From Candidatus Magnetocorallium paracelense (GTDB lineage Bacteria > Nitrospirota > Thermodesulfovibrionia > Thermodesulfovibrionales > Magnetobacteriaceae), in the NCBI GenBank assembly GCA_029001845.1, contig JAREWP010000048.1, positions 45,208 to 109,207 on the forward strand: a DNA stretch of 64,000 bases. The letters run 5' to 3'. The notes beneath the pieces were generated by a model. That model was given only the letters and a program-made list of their open reading frames with translations. It ran no database searches and was not told the origin of the DNA. Below, piece after piece: positions 37,289-46,470 of the stretch. Each line of letters starts with the position of its first letter. Positions within the stretch are counted from its first letter, which is position 1. The position numbers were made by a program, and so were the translations under genes.

Positions 37289-39367
37289 TCATCGGGAGAA
37301 ATGTTTGTCCACCCGCCCGGTGAGGATTCCCGCCCCTCCAAACAACAAGGAACCAAAAACAGAAACGATCCGGACCCAGGCCGGGACTGCTGAAAATGTG
37401 AATTCCACTTGAGAGGAACCGGCAGGAACCATAACAGCGATAAATGGAGGCCGATTATCTGTGACATTCAACATCGAAGTTTTTACTCCATCAATTTTAA
37501 CACTCCATCCGGGCCATGATATGAAAGTGGCAATCAGCGTACCCTCATATCCTGCAGGTACTGTCACTTCGACTGTGTCAACGCCAAGCGTTGTTGGCAT
37601 CATAATTAGTTGACCATCATCAAATCCATAAGCCAGTTCACCTCCCACGGGATTCTCGAATAAGGCAAAACCATTCTCAAAACCAAGGGGCCCCCGCCAT
37701 CCCATCTGCCTGGTTACTTCAACAAATTGTTCAGGCGCCATCAAATACTCTATTCCATAATACGAATACAGCGCCGGTGGTACAATCGGCAATGCATAGT
37801 CCAGAGCCTTTGTCCAATCTTGATGAGGTGCGAGAAATTTATTGAATCTGTCCCGAGTTTCAGCATGCATAATGATGGACCGTCCACCGGCGCCCAGCAC
37901 ACCGATTTTCGCTGCACGGAGATCGTTTCCATTGGGGATCGGAGATTCGAATGTGGACAGTCGCTTCCCCGGTTCCATCAGATATCCGAGTTTTGGATAC
38001 CAGAAGTTCAGTTTCCACTCCGGGACCCTGTAGGCGTCATTGTGGATATAATACACAGTCATCAGCCTCGGCGCCAGAATGATCCCGACTACAGCGAATA
38101 TAAATATAACCTGCAAAGCACGACCGGTGAAATACAAGCTGGTGAACAGAGCTGCCGTCCCTATCGCTGTTGCGTATATATGAAGAACAAATTTAGGATT
38201 CGTGAGGCTGAGAATCGGAGGCAGGAAGTACAGCAGGCAACTGATTAACAACACAATTCGCGCCTTACGGCATTTAAGCGCATGCTGCAAACCATAGGCG
38301 GCGGCGGCGCCTAAATAAATATTTTGAACCCAAGTGAACCTTGTGATATCTGTCGCACGGAAACCCGGAATTGCAGAATAGATATTTTTAAAAAAGACCA
38401 AAAGAGCGCAAAGAATAATGACACAAAATGCAATAGCATAAAGGGGTGCGAGCAGGCGGATTTCTTTTTGCCGCTGCTGTAAAGTAAAATAAATGCCCAC
38501 ACAGGAAGCGCAAAGAACAAAAGGCGTGAAGTTCAAAACAATGTCCGTATGGTACTGCCTATAGCCGGCGAACCAACATATCCGAGCCAGCCACTCCCAC
38601 AAGCTGTATTCAAACCATTGAGTAATATTGAATCCGGCTCGTGCAGAAAGTGAGGCCCACTGCGCCAGTGCCGCGTACCCGGGGGCTGTCAACAGAAACG
38701 CTGCTGCGCCAAGGGCCAGTGTCGGAACAAGTACTTTACCTAGTCGATGACGTGCTGTCACAAAGCCGTGAACGAAAAAAAATGGGGTTGAAACGACAGC
38801 ACCGTTAGTGCCTACTGAACTGTAGAAAACGATAACGGAAAATAGAAACAACAGCCTGTTCCAACGTGTATCCCGATCTACCATACGTTCGAACATGAAA
38901 ATAACCAGAGTGTACGCCAACATAATAATCTGGTGTGGATGGTGATGGAAGAAATGGACATATCCGGGGCTGGTGAAAGATATGAACGCACCTAACCATG
39001 CTGTAGCAGGTCTTAAATGCCGACAAAGGTACAGATAAACAACAATCAAGGTCAGAAACGTCAGGATCGCACGATTGAGCAACATGCCTGCATGTCCCGA
39101 TACAAATATGTAAGTTAATGAATGTAACGCCCACGGCAGAGCAACCGGATCGCCTGAAAGCGGTGTTCCGAAGTTGTTAAAGAGATTAATCTCCATTAGT
39201 TCACCAGAGGCCAAAGCAGTATGCGCCATGGGGATTTCAATTAGTGTATGAACAGCTTCGTCATTCCACTCCACGGAAATATAGCCGTCATTCCTAACGA
39301 GATGGACGATTGTAAGCAGAGCGATGAACAAAGACACAAATGCTGATAGATAGTGGGCCCCTTTCAT
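37289..39367 (-). CDS. Large polytopic membrane protein, GT-C/YfhO-like, G+C-rich
   Basis: A 692-residue protein with about twelve helices and a C-terminal soluble beta domain (about 560-670) reading WPGWSVKIDG and PAGSSQVEFTFS, the pattern of YfhO-type membrane proteins. The first loop WNDEAVHTLIE is acidic, as in GT-C transferases. The DNA is clearly richer in G+C than both neighbours and the codon choice differs (many gcc, gcg, ggc), which suggests recent acquisition. It is convergent to the methyltransferase gene with only 19 bp between stops. Role probably in glycan assembly; unproven. Confidence 0.65.
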   Translation of the reverse strand: MKGAHYLSAFVSLFIALLTIVHLVRNDGYISVEWNDEAVHTLIEIPMAHTALASGELMEINLFNNFGTPLSGDPVALPWALHSLTYIFVSGHAGMLLNRAILTFLTLIVVYLYLCRHLRPATAWLGAFISFTSPGYVHFFHHHPHQIIMLAYTLVIFMFERMVDRDTRWNRLLFLFSVIVFYSSVGTNGAVVSTPFFFVHGFVTARHRLGKVLVPTLALGAAAFLLTAPGYAALAQWASLSARAGFNITQWFEYSLWEWLARICWFAGYRQYHTDIVLNFTPFVLCASCVGIYFTLQQRQKEIRLLAPLYAIAFCVIILCALLVFFKNIYSAIPGFRATDITRFTWVQNIYLGAAAAYGLQHALKCRKARIVLLISCLLYFLPPILSLTNPKFVLHIYATAIGTAALFTSLYFTGRALQVIFIFAVVGIILAPRLMTVYYIHNDAYRVPEWKLNFWYPKLGYLMEPGKRLSTFESPIPNGNDLRAAKIGVLGAGGRSIIMHAETRDRFNKFLAPHQDWTKALDYALPIVPPALYSYYGIEYLMAPEQFVEVTRQMGWRGPLGFENGFALFENPVGGELAYGFDDGQLIMMPTTLGVDTVEVTVPAGYEGTLIATFISWPGWSVKIDGVKTSMLNVTDNRPPFIAVMVPAGSSQVEFTFSAVPAWVRIVSVFGSLLFGGAGILTGRVDKHFSR

Positions 39368-39462
39368 CCTTTAGAATACCTCAATTTTCTCTCCAAGATA
39401 AAATGATTCAAAATTATCATTCTTTTGATTATATTGGATGATAACTACATACGTGTATGGTG

Positions 39463-42078
39463 TCAATGGCATCCTGCTTCTATACTATACACGACAACAC
39501 CAAGCTCTCGAATGTCATCGGACAATCCAAGCTTTTGTGGTGAAAAGGGAGTGCTTTTTAGTGTCAACTCCATCCACTTCCCTTTTTCATACATATCATC
39601 TGGAATATTAATACAAAGATTGCGCTGATCTGACAGCACAGAGTTGAACCTGGAGGTAATAATTCCATCTGTTTCTGCAACGAGATCAAGAGGAACAGCA
39701 TCCTGAGGCCGCCAAGGATTTATGAGAAGTTGTATCGACTTTACGGGGGGAATCATTAACCGCGCATCAGGTCCTGTCCATCGAAAGGTTTTATTGGAAG
39801 GCGGAGGCTCGGATTCAGGCCCGTAAAATCCGTTAAGAACAAAAGGGATATCTTCCCACAGTACTCCAATATCGACTCTAAAATCATTTACCTGCAAGTC
39901 CTCTCTATTCTGAAACTCGAATATAATATAATTGACTGAAAATTCTTCTGTCCTGTTTGGAAAAAGATAATGGCTGACCTGCGGGAGATAGCTGAATGAG
40001 ATACTCTTTTCAGCCAAAAAAGTAAGGCCAAAAGCACGCGCCGGATATGAGAAGCGACGACTTTTACGATCAAGTATTAAAAATACTCTCCGTCCCTGAT
40101 CGAGCTGACGCTTTAAGAAGGTTACAACTGCCTTTTTATTCACTCTTTCATCGGTTAATTCACTTCCAAGGGGAAGAAGCAGAGTATCAAGTCCGCTCAT
40201 ATACTGCAGCGGTATCTGCAAGTGCATACCGGCTTGTGAGTCGGGAATAATAACAAGTGATTCTTTTTTAGGAAAAGTGCTCACTATCTTTTCGATCTTT
40301 GTTACAATATTTTCGAAATGAGGTTTTTCCAGGAAAAAAAACGACTTATTCCAAAATAAGATTATCAGCAATGAAATTAATAAAGATAGGAAAGGAGTAA
40401 ACAATTTCTTATATTTCCCGGCAAACTTATTAAATATCAAACTTATTAAAATATACCATCCGGAGATTGTTATTAAAAAAAACAGCGGGAAGATGACAGG
40501 GACAAAACGCCTTACAGCCCAAGGCTGCATTGGTGTTACAAGGGGATCTGTTAAATAACAAAAGGCAGGAACCAGAAAAAAGAGAAAAACCATTAAAGCC
40601 GCTGTTTTCTTAATCTTATCCTTTATTAAAAACAAAAGAAAAAATACGCCCGGAAGCAGCAACAAAAGCAGGCCCTCAGGTATATAGAGAGTGATCCATT
40701 GGATACTTCTTGAAAACTTCCCGTGATTCAGTCTTAAAACGAAAAATCCCACACCGGCCATGGTTACAAAGACAAGAAAGGCTTTTCCCGCTAATCTTAA
40801 AGACCTGCGCCATTGTCGGTTAAGAAGTTTATTTAGCAAAAGCGACATCACGGCAGAGATCGCAATCAGGATGGTCAGAACAAAGTGATACTTATTGTTC
40901 AGGAAACCATTGATTCTTTCCAAAACAAAACTATCGAGATGGAGAAAACGGGATATTACATTCTGGTAAGTGCCTCCTGTAAACTGGTAAAAAAAGGCCG
41001 CTAAGAGAAAAAAGAAGAGCCACGAAACAAATGTATATCTTTGTTCAGACAATCTTTCCCTATAATTTGGTGAGCAGAGAAAAATGAGAATAAGAGAGAG
41101 TGAAAGAAACATCAGAGAATCTATTCTGCAAAAAAACATAACGCCCCAAAGAGTGGATGCCAGGCGTACATTTCCTAAAGGAGCAGACTCTCCTTTGAAA
41201 AAGGTAAAAATAAACACCCATAATCCTGATAAAAACAATGTCTGCGTCAGAAGCTCGGACGAAGGGAACGATGAATAGTATAGTTGCGGGAAAAATGAGA
41301 TATAAATAAAAGCAAGACTAAATCCTGTAAAAACTCCTCCCAACTGTCGTGCCATGAGGAACAGAGATATCAGGCTAATAGAGGAAAAAAGTATTAACAA
41401 ATTTAAAAAGTCTCTCTCTCCAAGGAACTCCAGACCAAAACCGAGCCACAGTGGCAACATGGGAGAAAACCTGAAACTTACAGTACCCGTTGAGATATCG
41501 ACCAGCGGAACGCCGCCCGGGAAACGTGCGTACTTACCTGTATCGTCATTTGGAAATCTGTTCTTGAAAAAAGCCTCTCTCTCATCGATATTCATCTCAC
41601 TGACAAACTCATCGTAATGCCTGATATTGCCTCTATTCGACAGATTAAAAGCAGTACCAAGATAGATCGAAGCATCAGTCGAGTTGAGAAGGGCGGCCTG
41701 TGGTTTTATAAAAAGTCCGGTAAAACAGTTAACAGACCAAAAAAGGAAAATAAAAAGGAGGTATAAGGGAAAGTAACATGTTGTTTTCTTGTAAGTTCGT
41801 CTTTTGAAGAAGTAGAAAGCAAGAAGAAAAATAAATACCGTTGTAAAAAAAGCTTTATTAAAAAGGCCTAAAAGGGCCGAAACAAATAGAGTTATAGAAA
41901 TAGCAGATACGCCTGAAAGAAATATTAAAAAGCATTCTTCAACTGTATCGAAGATATTTTCCTTTGTAAAAGGGGAAAGCGGTTTCAGTTCATAACTCGT
42001 AAAGGAATACCGGGTTATCCATCCGACAATCGCCGTCAGGCATAGAATTAAAAAGAAGTTAATCGAGAAGGCATCCAT
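39463..42078 (-). CDS. Large polytopic membrane protein, GT-C-like, unknown function
   Basis: An 871-residue protein with about thirteen helices in the first 570 residues and a soluble C-terminal domain of about 280 residues. The loop after the fourth helix, LLNSTDASIYLGTAFNLSNRG, and the nearby RFPGGVPLVD have the acidic/polar character of GT-C extracytoplasmic loops. I do not recognise a named family. The C-terminal domain has beta-type stretches (WRPQDAVPLDLVAETDG). It sits upstream of the G+C-rich membrane protein on the same strand and opposite a radical SAM/GT4 pair. Confidence 0.6.
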   Translation of the reverse strand: MDAFSINFFLILCLTAIVGWITRYSFTSYELKPLSPFTKENIFDTVEECFLIFLSGVSAISITLFVSALLGLFNKAFFTTVFIFLLAFYFFKRRTYKKTTCYFPLYLLFIFLFWSVNCFTGLFIKPQAALLNSTDASIYLGTAFNLSNRGNIRHYDEFVSEMNIDEREAFFKNRFPNDDTGKYARFPGGVPLVDISTGTVSFRFSPMLPLWLGFGLEFLGERDFLNLLILFSSISLISLFLMARQLGGVFTGFSLAFIYISFFPQLYYSSFPSSELLTQTLFLSGLWVFIFTFFKGESAPLGNVRLASTLWGVMFFCRIDSLMFLSLSLILIFLCSPNYRERLSEQRYTFVSWLFFFLLAAFFYQFTGGTYQNVISRFLHLDSFVLERINGFLNNKYHFVLTILIAISAVMSLLLNKLLNRQWRRSLRLAGKAFLVFVTMAGVGFFVLRLNHGKFSRSIQWITLYIPEGLLLLLLPGVFFLLFLIKDKIKKTAALMVFLFFLVPAFCYLTDPLVTPMQPWAVRRFVPVIFPLFFLITISGWYILISLIFNKFAGKYKKLFTPFLSLLISLLIILFWNKSFFFLEKPHFENIVTKIEKIVSTFPKKESLVIIPDSQAGMHLQIPLQYMSGLDTLLLPLGSELTDERVNKKAVVTFLKRQLDQGRRVFLILDRKSRRFSYPARAFGLTFLAEKSISFSYLPQVSHYLFPNRTEEFSVNYIIFEFQNREDLQVNDFRVDIGVLWEDIPFVLNGFYGPESEPPPSNKTFRWTGPDARLMIPPVKSIQLLINPWRPQDAVPLDLVAETDGIITSRFNSVLSDQRNLCINIPDDMYEKGKWMELTLKSTPFSPQKLGLSDDIRELGVVVYSIEAGCH

Positions 42079-42227
42079 GTTACTTTTTAGTAGTTCACCT
42101 CTTATATATTATATATACCTGATAATTGTAGTCAAAAGTACTATTTGTTTCAATCACACTTTTTTTGAGGCAGGCAAATATTAATTTTGCTCTAATCGGC
42201 ATCATACTCATAATCGTACCTGGGGAA

Positions 42228-42297
42228 CTTAAGTGAATGGTATTGGTATACAGTTGACAGTTTACGATTAATGTCCTTATACTGTAAACAGCAAAAC
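42228..42297. repeat. Half-copy of the CTTAAG element plus 'CAGTTGACAGTTTACG' stretch
   Basis: CTTAAGTGAATGGTATTG (42228-42245) is the exact reverse complement of 8867-8884. It is followed by ACAGTTGACAGTTTACGATT and a mirrored ACTGTAAACAGC, as in the 'GTTGACGG' family. It ends just before the ribosome-binding site of the radical SAM gene. Confidence 0.55.
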
Positions 42298-42318
42298 ATT
42301 GATGAAGGAGACTCAGAA

Positions 42319-43743
42319 TTGAATATATTCCTTGTAAACCCGCCTTTTATTGAGGCCTATGGCCAATATAAAGCAGCCGCCAAAGTGGGCGCGCAACCTC
42401 AGATGCCCCTTGGAATTGCATATATAGCAGCAGTTGCGGAAAAAGGCGGTCATAATGTCACTCTCGTTGACGCAGATGTAGAAGGCATGTCAATCGATGA
42501 CGTTATTCAAAGGATACGAGAACTTAAACCTCGAATTGTCGGTACAACGGCAACGACGCCGATATATGCATCTGCAAGGATGATTTTGGAAAAGACAAAG
42601 GAGCATGATCCCTCTGTTATAACAATTCTCGGCGGATTTCACATTACCGCCTTGCCGGAAAGGACCATGAATGAGACAAAGGCGGCCGATTACGGAGCGA
42701 TTGGAGAAGGTGAAGAGACATTCAGGGAGTTTTTGAAAAAAATCGAATCAGGTCAGGATATAAAAGATGTTAAAGGTCTGGCTTACAGGGAAGATGGAAA
42801 GGTGGTAATCAATACCAGAGCAGAGCCTGTCAGCAATCTGAAATCTCTGCCCTACCCTGCCAGGCATCTGTTGAAAACTAGTGAGTATATATGGAGCGTT
42901 CCCGGAGAGGGCCTTGTTCCGGTCACCTCGATGATTACTCAAAGGGGATGCCCATTTAACTGTATATTCTGCGGCGTTGAAACCATATTCCCCGGAAAAA
43001 CGAGATACAGGGAAATGGAAGATATAATAGCTGAAATTGAAGAAGTCGTTAACGTATATGGTATTAAACATATTATGTTCTGCGATGATACCCTCACTCT
43101 GAATAAAGAAAAAGTCCTTACAATGTGCAATGAAATAGAAAAAAGAGGTTTAAATTTTACATTTGAGGGCTATACAAGAGCAAACACTGTTGACAAAGAA
43201 ATCTTATCAAGATTAAAACAGTCCGGCCTGGTAAGGTTGAGTTTCGGAGTGGAATCGGGGAATAGGAAAATTTTGGAGGCCATTAAAAAGGGGATAACCC
43301 TGGACCAGCTAAAAAGAGCGTACAACTGGTGCCATGAACTGCGAATCGAAACAAGATGTTCCTTAATGATAGGACACCCCTTCGAAACAAAGGAGACTAT
43401 CAGGCAGACAATAGAATTCGTTAAAAAGGAATTAAAAGTTTATCAGGCATACATCAATATAACGACTCCCTATCCGGGCTCTGAATTATACGAACTGGCC
43501 AGGCAGGGTTACGGGGGGCTAAAGCTCCTGAGCGACGACTGGTCAGAGTACAGGAGATATGGAAATTCCGTAATGGAAATGAACGATCTCTCTGCCGAAG
43601 ATCTTATTGTTTTACAAAAAAAACTCTACCGGCAATTCTATTTAAGACCTTCTATTATCTGGTACAATGTCAAAAGAGCCGGATTAAAGGCCGCTTTTGT
43701 AAATGGAGTCGCCTTTTTTAAAAGTATGTTTTCCGTAAAATGA
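42319..43743 (+). CDS. B12-binding radical SAM protein
   Basis: A 475-residue protein from the TTG at 42319. GAAGGAG lies 8 bp before this codon, and the family start NIFLVNPP follows at once; the ATG at 42271 lies inside the repeat and is unlikely. A cobalamin-binding Rossmann domain (residues 1-135; PLGIAYIAAVAEKGGHNV, ILGGFHITALPE) precedes the radical SAM core with C211, C215 and C218 in GCPFNCIFC. FCDDTLTLNKEKV and LVRLSFGVESGN are typical of the BchE-like class. It may methylate or rearrange a lipid or small molecule. The GT4 gene overlaps its stop by 4 bp. Confidence 0.88.
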   Translation: MNIFLVNPPFIEAYGQYKAAAKVGAQPQMPLGIAYIAAVAEKGGHNVTLVDADVEGMSIDDVIQRIRELKPRIVGTTATTPIYASARMILEKTKEHDPSVITILGGFHITALPERTMNETKAADYGAIGEGEETFREFLKKIESGQDIKDVKGLAYREDGKVVINTRAEPVSNLKSLPYPARHLLKTSEYIWSVPGEGLVPVTSMITQRGCPFNCIFCGVETIFPGKTRYREMEDIIAEIEEVVNVYGIKHIMFCDDTLTLNKEKVLTMCNEIEKRGLNFTFEGYTRANTVDKEILSRLKQSGLVRLSFGVESGNRKILEAIKKGITLDQLKRAYNWCHELRIETRCSLMIGHPFETKETIRQTIEFVKKELKVYQAYINITTPYPGSELYELARQGYGGLKLLSDDWSEYRRYGNSVMEMNDLSAEDLIVLQKKLYRQFYLRPSIIWYNVKRAGLKAAFVNGVAFFKSMFSVK

Positions 43744-44855
43744 AGATTTGTCTGACAGGGCCTGTTTACCCGAATAAAGGCGGAATTCCCCAACATACGG
43801 CATTACTCTATAATGCCCTCAAGAAAAAATACACTGTCGATCTGATATCGTTTAAGCGATATTACCCTCCCTTCCTATACCCCGGTAAAGTAGAAAAGGA
43901 CGTAAGCAAAAAAACGCTCCCCTTTACTGCTGACAGGATTCTCGATGTTTTGAATCCAGTAAATACCTATAGGGCTTTTTTGAAAATAAAGAAGAATTGT
44001 TACGATATACTGATTCTCGAATGGGCTGTTTATCAACATGCCATTGTCTACCTGCCGCTGCTCTATCTTGTTCGTACTTATACAAAAACAAAGATTGTGC
44101 CAATATGCCACAATGTGCTTCCCCATAAAAAAAGTTTCCTCGACAAAGAGATAACAAAATGGAATCTTAGTTACGGCCATGCCTATATTGTACATTCCAA
44201 AAAGGATTTCAGCGACTTACAAAATTTTTTCCAATCTCCGGAGATTAAGCTCTCTTTTAATCCAAGTTTTTTCGACCTCTTTCAGACCAAAAAGCACTCC
44301 AAAAAAGAGGCAAGAGATATTCTTGAAATAAAACAGAATCGTGTTATTCTTTTTTTTGGTATGGTCCGCGAGTATAAAGGATTGATTTACCTTCTCAGGG
44401 CGATGCCGTTAATTCTGAAAAAATTCGATCTTCTGCTGCTTATTGCCGGAGAATTTTGGGGAGAGATGGAAAAAAAGGAAATCCACAGATTGAATATTTC
44501 CAAACACATAAAAATAGTGGATAAATACATTCCAAACGAAGAGACAGGTCTGTATTTCAGCGCTTCCGATATTCTTGTTCAACCTTACATTACGGCAACG
44601 CAAACCGCCATCGCTCAGATAGGATACAGCTTTGATCTCCCTGTTATCGCCACCAATGTCGGCGGTCTCCCTGAAACAGTAAAACACAATGAAACCGGTA
44701 TTCTTGTTGAAAAGATGAATCACCGGGCCCTGGCCGACGCTGTCATTACGTTCTACAATCGGGAACTGGGAAAGAGCTTTGCCGGAAATATTGAAAACGA
44801 AAAAAAACGACTTACATGGGAGAATTATGTAAAAGATATGGAAGAACTTTTTTAA
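43740..44855 (+). CDS. Glycosyltransferase family 4 (GT-B)
   Basis: A 371-residue GT4 enzyme. The N-terminal glycine-rich loop YPNKGGIPQHTALLYNAL binds the acceptor side; the C-terminal domain shows ILFFGMVREYKGLIYLLRA and the E-x7-E region ATQTAIAQIGYSFDLPVIATNVGGLPETV. It uses a nucleotide-sugar donor; acceptor unknown. ATGA overlap with the radical SAM gene indicates coupling, so both probably serve one lipid or glycan pathway. Confidence 0.88.
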   Translation: MKICLTGPVYPNKGGIPQHTALLYNALKKKYTVDLISFKRYYPPFLYPGKVEKDVSKKTLPFTADRILDVLNPVNTYRAFLKIKKNCYDILILEWAVYQHAIVYLPLLYLVRTYTKTKIVPICHNVLPHKKSFLDKEITKWNLSYGHAYIVHSKKDFSDLQNFFQSPEIKLSFNPSFFDLFQTKKHSKKEARDILEIKQNRVILFFGMVREYKGLIYLLRAMPLILKKFDLLLLIAGEFWGEMEKKEIHRLNISKHIKIVDKYIPNEETGLYFSASDILVQPYITATQTAIAQIGYSFDLPVIATNVGGLPETVKHNETGILVEKMNHRALADAVITFYNRELGKSFAGNIENEKKRLTWENYVKDMEELF

Positions 44856-44865
44856 AACCAAGAAC

Positions 44866-45012
44866 AGCATTCAGCTAACAGCGGTCAGCCTTCAGCCGTG
44901 GAAAGTATTGATGTTATGTTAATAATAAGCTTCACCTTATGGGTGAAAATGTTTTGAACTGTAAAGTATTGCAATTAAAAAGCTGAAAGCTGATGGCTGA
45001 CAGCTAAATGCT
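44866..45012. repeat. Inverted repeat of 31-bp arms, 'AGCATTCAGCTAACAGC'
   Basis: The left arm 44866-44896 starts AGCATTCAGCTAACAGCGGT; the right arm 44982-45012 ends GACAGCTAAATGCT. They are inverted copies with several mismatches, and a T-run follows the right arm. It lies between the convergent GT4 and receiver-kinase genes and could terminate both. Confidence 0.6.
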
Positions 45013-45023
45013 TTTTTTTAAAA

Positions 45024-46289
45024 CTATATTTTAGATGGAATTACAATTGTAAATGTTGTACATTCCCCCTCTTTGGATTCGCATTTAATCTCACCTTTCA
45101 ACACCTGGTGCACTGTATTATATACAATATGCAACCCCAATCCGGTGCTGCCTTTTCCGCGATTCGTCGTAAAAAAAGGATCAAATATATTCTCGGCAAT
45201 CTCTTCAGGTATTCCTTTTCCGTCGTCACTGTGCTCGACAACAATATTTTCTCCCTCTTTTTTAACATTAATCGTAATATTACCTTCTATCTCCTTTTCA
45301 AAACCATGGGTTAGCGAATTTATTATTAAATTTGTGATTACCTGAGTAAAAGCGCCGGGAAAGCTGTCGATCTCGATGTCGTCAGGGCAGTTTACGGATA
45401 TATGACAATTAGAATTTTTTAGTCTCGGTTTAAGACTCAAAAGGATATCATTGAGGTAAGACTTTATTTGAAACTCTCTTTTCATTTGACTCGCCTGATC
45501 TGCAGAAACCTGTTTGAAGCTTTTTATCAGTTCCGACGATCTCTTTAGGTTGGTCAGTAATAGATCGCTCAATTCAACGGAATCGTCTAAATACTGTTTT
45601 AACTGCGACTCGGTGAGCGCCATATTTTCATATGAATCTTTAATACGAGAGGATAATTTTTTTAAGTGAGATGCGCCTGTCACTCCTATGCCAATAGGCG
45701 TATTTATCTCATGGGCGACTCCCGCCACAAGTCTGCCGAGGGAGGCCAGTTTTTCGGACTGAACCAGTCTTTTTTGAGCCTGAATTCTGAAATTGATCTC
45801 CTGGCGGAGCTCTTCTTCTGTTTCTTTACGAATTACGATTTCATCTTCAAGCTTCTTGTTCGTAGCTTCCAGGTCGGCAGTTTTATCTTTAACGCACTCG
45901 TCAAAATTTAATTGTATAATCTTTAGGGACACGGAATGCTTTACCAAACCTTTAAATTCATGTATATTAAAGGGCTTTCTTTGAAAAGCATAAACACCGA
46001 GATGAAAGCAGGTTTTTATATCTTCGTTATCACCATGTCCAGTTAAAACGATTACGGAAAAAGGAGAGGCAGGCGATAACTTTACGTGTCTGAGAAACTC
46101 GATACCGTCCATGACAGGCATTTTTAAATCAAGAATTATCAATATGGGATTATGCTTTACAAATAACTCGTAACCTTTTTGTCCGTTTTCAGCCAAGAAT
46201 AATTCATAACCGAAATTCTCCAATGTGTCGCTGATCAGCTCTCTTATAACTTCTTCATCATCAACGATCAATATCGAATTATCTGACAT
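45024..46289 (-). CDS. Receiver-histidine kinase hybrid
   Basis: A 421-residue soluble protein. Receiver domain first (residues 5-120; D10, D11 and phospho-acceptor D54 in LDLKMP, T83, K105), then a coiled coil (about 130-180), then the H-box RLVAGVAHEINTPIG with His193 and a HATPase domain (NLIINSLTHGF, IFDPFFTTN, GSTGLGLHIVYNTV). A receiver in front of the kinase suggests that an upstream kinase controls its activity. It follows, on the same strand, the three-PAS kinase after an inverted-repeat spacer. Confidence 0.9.
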   Translation of the reverse strand: MSDNSILIVDDEEVIRELISDTLENFGYELFLAENGQKGYELFVKHNPILIILDLKMPVMDGIEFLRHVKLSPASPFSVIVLTGHGDNEDIKTCFHLGVYAFQRKPFNIHEFKGLVKHSVSLKIIQLNFDECVKDKTADLEATNKKLEDEIVIRKETEEELRQEINFRIQAQKRLVQSEKLASLGRLVAGVAHEINTPIGIGVTGASHLKKLSSRIKDSYENMALTESQLKQYLDDSVELSDLLLTNLKRSSELIKSFKQVSADQASQMKREFQIKSYLNDILLSLKPRLKNSNCHISVNCPDDIEIDSFPGAFTQVITNLIINSLTHGFEKEIEGNITINVKKEGENIVVEHSDDGKGIPEEIAENIFDPFFTTNRGKGSTGLGLHIVYNTVHQVLKGEIKCESKEGECTTFTIVIPSKI

Positions 46290-46317
46290 TATGCACTCCT
46301 GATATGGGAAAAAAATC

Positions 46318-46454
46318 GTAACTACTTAGTATATAGACTGAAGGCTGTCAGGCAAAACCTGGGTTATCGATAAAACTGTAAGCTTTTTTTGATCAACGCA
46401 CCAAATTCATTAGATTTTAGCTCTAGCCTTCAGTCTATCTATGAGAGTAGTTAC
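46318..46454. repeat. 137-bp MITE-like element with about 30-bp terminal inverted repeats
   Basis: Left end 46318-46347 (GTAACTACTTAGTATATAGA, then CTGAAGGCT) is mirrored by the right end 46425-46454 (AGCCTTCAGTCTATC, then GAGAGTAGTTAC). The interior includes ATCGATAAAACTGTAAGC, a motif also present at 59160-59190. Single ends occur at 15126-15176, 29613-29652 and 59096-59126. Confidence 0.65.
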
Positions 46455-46470
46455 AAAATATCGTAAAAAA

